A model generated the notes under the pieces. The model did no database searches and had not been told where the DNA came from. It saw only the letters and a list, made by a program, of their open reading frames with translations. Positions 5,917-7,421 of a DNA stretch of 7,421 nt are shown here, in pieces. Origin of the DNA: Collinsella sp. (lineage in GTDB: Bacteria; Actinomycetota; Coriobacteriia; Coriobacteriales; Coriobacteriaceae); the NCBI GenBank assembly GCA_022728415.1, contig JAIJJM010000097.1, positions 1 through 7,421 of the forward strand. The letters are read 5' to 3'. A program made the translations under genes and the position numbers. Each line of letters begins with the position of its first letter. Positions within the stretch are counted from its first letter, which is position 1.

Positions 5917-6930
5917 CTAGGCTTCGAGCAGACCGAGCTGCGGGACGATTTCGGCGCCAGCGGAAGTGCGACCGAACGAACGCGGGGCCAGATCATCCAA
6001 AACCGCCGCAAGATCCCACGGTAGCTCGTCACGGCACTCAATGCGTTCCCCCGTCACGGGATGATCGAACGCCACGCGCCATGAATGCAGGAACTGCCTG
6101 GTCAGACCCTGATCGGCATGTACATCGCACTTGCCGTAGAGCGGGTCGCCCACACAGGCATGGTTGATATGGCGCATGTGTACGCGAATCTGATGCGTGC
6201 GGCCGGTAAACAGGTGACACTCGACGAGCGTATAACCGTCGTCAAAACGCGTGGAATCAAAGCGCTCAAGGACCTTAAAGGTCGTGATGGCCTGGCGCGC
6301 AAAGGGGTCATCGGAAACCGCCATCTTCACGCGGTCGCGCGTCGATCGGGCAATACCTGTATTGATGGTGCCCTCGTCCATAGCGATGTGTCCGTGAACG
6401 AGCGTGATATAGCGACGGTCGAGCGTGCGCGTACGTATAAGATTTTGAAGCGCTCGCTGGGTATCGTCGTCTTTTGCCGCGAGCATAAGACCCGAGGTAT
6501 CGCGATCCAAACGATGCACGATACCGGGGCGGTCCTCGCCCTGCACGGTACCAAGATGGTCGAGGCCGCAGTGGTAGACCAGGGCGTTCGCAAGGGTGCC
6601 GCTCTCGTGGCCATGGGCGGGATGGCACACCAGGCCCCGCTGCTTGGAGAGCACGATAAGGTAGTCGTCCTCGTAGCGGATATCGAGGGGAATGGCCTCA
6701 GGAATCACGTCGGTCGGGTCATGCGGCTCGGGCAAGTCGACCGAGATGCGGTCGCCGGAACGCACGGCGTACTTTTTTGACAGGCAGGTCTCGCCGTTGA
6801 CGGCAACGGCACCACCCTCGATCAGATGCGCGCAGGCAGAGCGCGTAGGGCAGCCGTCATTGGCGCCCAGATAGGCATCGAGACGCTGACCAGCGCAATC
6901 GTCGGCAACAAGAATATGGATGTCGGCCAT
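5917..6930 (-). CDS. RluA/RluD-family 23S rRNA-type pseudouridine synthase
   Basis: A 337-residue cytoplasmic enzyme that isomerises uridine to pseudouridine, probably in 23S rRNA. It has an N-terminal S4 RNA-binding domain (about 13-66: QRLDAYL, then LIEGGAVAVNG and LSKKYAVRSGDRISVDLP), then the catalytic domain. Motif I reads YEDDYLIVLSKQRGLVCHP (86-104), and motif II is GIVHRLDRDTSGLML (136-150), with the catalytic Asp predicted at D142. Later motifs YITLVHG, LFTGRTHQIRVHM and GDPLYG are intact. S4 plus HRLDxDTSG and the normal length place it in the RluD-like subgroup; the exact target uridines cannot be told from sequence, so no firm symbol is given. Its ATG overlaps the lspA stop by one base (TAATG), so the two are translationally coupled, a common lspA-rluD arrangement. 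Confidence 0.94.
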   Translation of the reverse strand: MADIHILVADDCAGQRLDAYLGANDGCPTRSACAHLIEGGAVAVNGETCLSKKYAVRSGDRISVDLPEPHDPTDVIPEAIPLDIRYEDDYLIVLSKQRGLVCHPAHGHESGTLANALVYHCGLDHLGTVQGEDRPGIVHRLDRDTSGLMLAAKDDDTQRALQNLIRTRTLDRRYITLVHGHIAMDEGTINTGIARSTRDRVKMAVSDDPFARQAITTFKVLERFDSTRFDDGYTLVECHLFTGRTHQIRVHMRHINHACVGDPLYGKCDVHADQGLTRQFLHSWRVAFDHPVTGERIECRDELPWDLAAVLDDLAPRSFGRTSAGAEIVPQLGLLEA

Positions 6931-7421
6931 TAGCGCTCATTCCTTTCGCGAATCTTGCGGGCACGCTCCCCACGCTGCTTGGCTTTGCGTTTGGCGCGGG
7001 CCTCATCACGGGCGTTGAGCTCGGCGGTCGCATCGACCTCACGGGCCGCGGGGCTCAAGAACATGTAGCCGAAGAGGGCGAGCACGACGCCGACCGTAAT
7101 GCCGATATCGGCCACGTTAAAGACGGGGAAGTCGATGAAGGTGGTGGCAATAAAATCGGTCACGAAGCCAAAGGCCAAACGATCGATAGCGTTGCCGATA
7201 GCACCACCCGCAACCATTGCCATGCCCACAACCTCAAGATGGGCGAGCTGGGGTGCACGGAGCAAATACACGGCAATGGCGACAATGACCGCAAGTGCCA
7301 GCAAAACGAATGCAACGCCATGCCCCTCGCCCATGCTAAAGGCGGCACCGATATTGCGAACAAATAGAAAGTCGATCACACCGGGGATAACAGTCACATG
7401 CAGGGCATCGCCCACGGCACG
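6930..7421 (-). CDS. lspA: Lipoprotein signal peptidase (signal peptidase II), N-terminus outside window
   Basis: The C-terminal 163 residues of LspA, the membrane aspartic protease that cleaves prolipoprotein signal peptides after lipid attachment. Visible motifs: VTVIPGVIDFLFVRNIGAAF (the family's GxxxFxxVxNxGAAF region), GGAIGNAIDRL with N77 and catalytic D80 (fragment numbering), and FNVADIGITVG with catalytic D105. Three of the usual four helices are present (about 35-54, 62-80 and 104-122); the first helix and its DxxxK motif lie beyond the right edge. The open frame continues through base 7421, so the GTG at 7415 is not taken as the start. An unusual ~40-residue tail, very rich in Arg, Lys, Glu and Ala (RAKRKAKQRGERARKIRERN), follows the last helix. 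The stop overlaps the start of the pseudouridine synthase gene. Confidence 0.95.
   Translation of the reverse strand, partial: RAVGDALHVTVIPGVIDFLFVRNIGAAFSMGEGHGVAFVLLALAVIVAIAVYLLRAPQLAHLEVVGMAMVAGGAIGNAIDRLAFGFVTDFIATTFIDFPVFNVADIGITVGVVLALFGYMFLSPAAREVDATAELNARDEARAKRKAKQRGERARKIRERNER

Noticed and set aside
6085..6780. 231-residue plus-strand open frame opposite the pseudouridine synthase gene
   Set aside because: Antisense shadow of a well-supported RluA-family gene, with no independent ribosome binding site or motif.

Overview
The window (about 7.4 kb, moderately GC-rich) reads as a compact, entirely minus-strand stretch of bacterial chromosome. The gene content (an RsbW-like protein with a SigB/SigF-type sigma factor, a DUF948 protein, RarA, a Dgt-like HD hydrolase, a lone type IV prepilin peptidase, a family 2 glycosyltransferase, and an RluA-family synthase next to LspA) and the protein style suggest a Gram-positive gut actinobacterium of the class Coriobacteriia, probably Collinsella or a relative. 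That placement is inferred from recognition, not from a database search.

In transcription order (right to left): a truncated lspA (signal peptidase II) overlaps by one base an RluA/RluD-family pseudouridine synthase. After an ~80-base gap with a possible promoter comes a membrane GT2 glycosyltransferase. It is followed by a strong 15-bp inverted repeat (4491-4529), then a small A24 prepilin peptidase, then a dGTPase-like HD phosphohydrolase with a strong ribosome binding site. A short gap holds overlapping promoter-like signals, including a good match to the SigB-type pattern. It leads into rarA (AAA+ replication-fork maintenance ATPase), then a ~100-base gap and a DUF948 membrane protein. 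The DUF948 gene overlaps an RsbW-like anti-sigma candidate, which ends one base before a SigB/SigF-type sigma factor gene that runs off the left edge.

The most interesting part is the left third. DUF948, RsbW-like protein and sigma factor are translationally packed together, no RsbV-type antagonist is visible beside them, and the RsbW-like protein lacks recognisable ATP/Mg-binding boxes. A SigB-like promoter candidate lies upstream of rarA and could make the whole rarA-to-sigma block autoregulated. The other notable element is the palindrome between the glycosyltransferase and the prepilin peptidase, which looks like a dispersed REP/MITE-like repeat that may also act as a terminator. No RNA genes, insertion sequences, CRISPR arrays or origin are visible. 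The remainder is ordinary housekeeping sequence.
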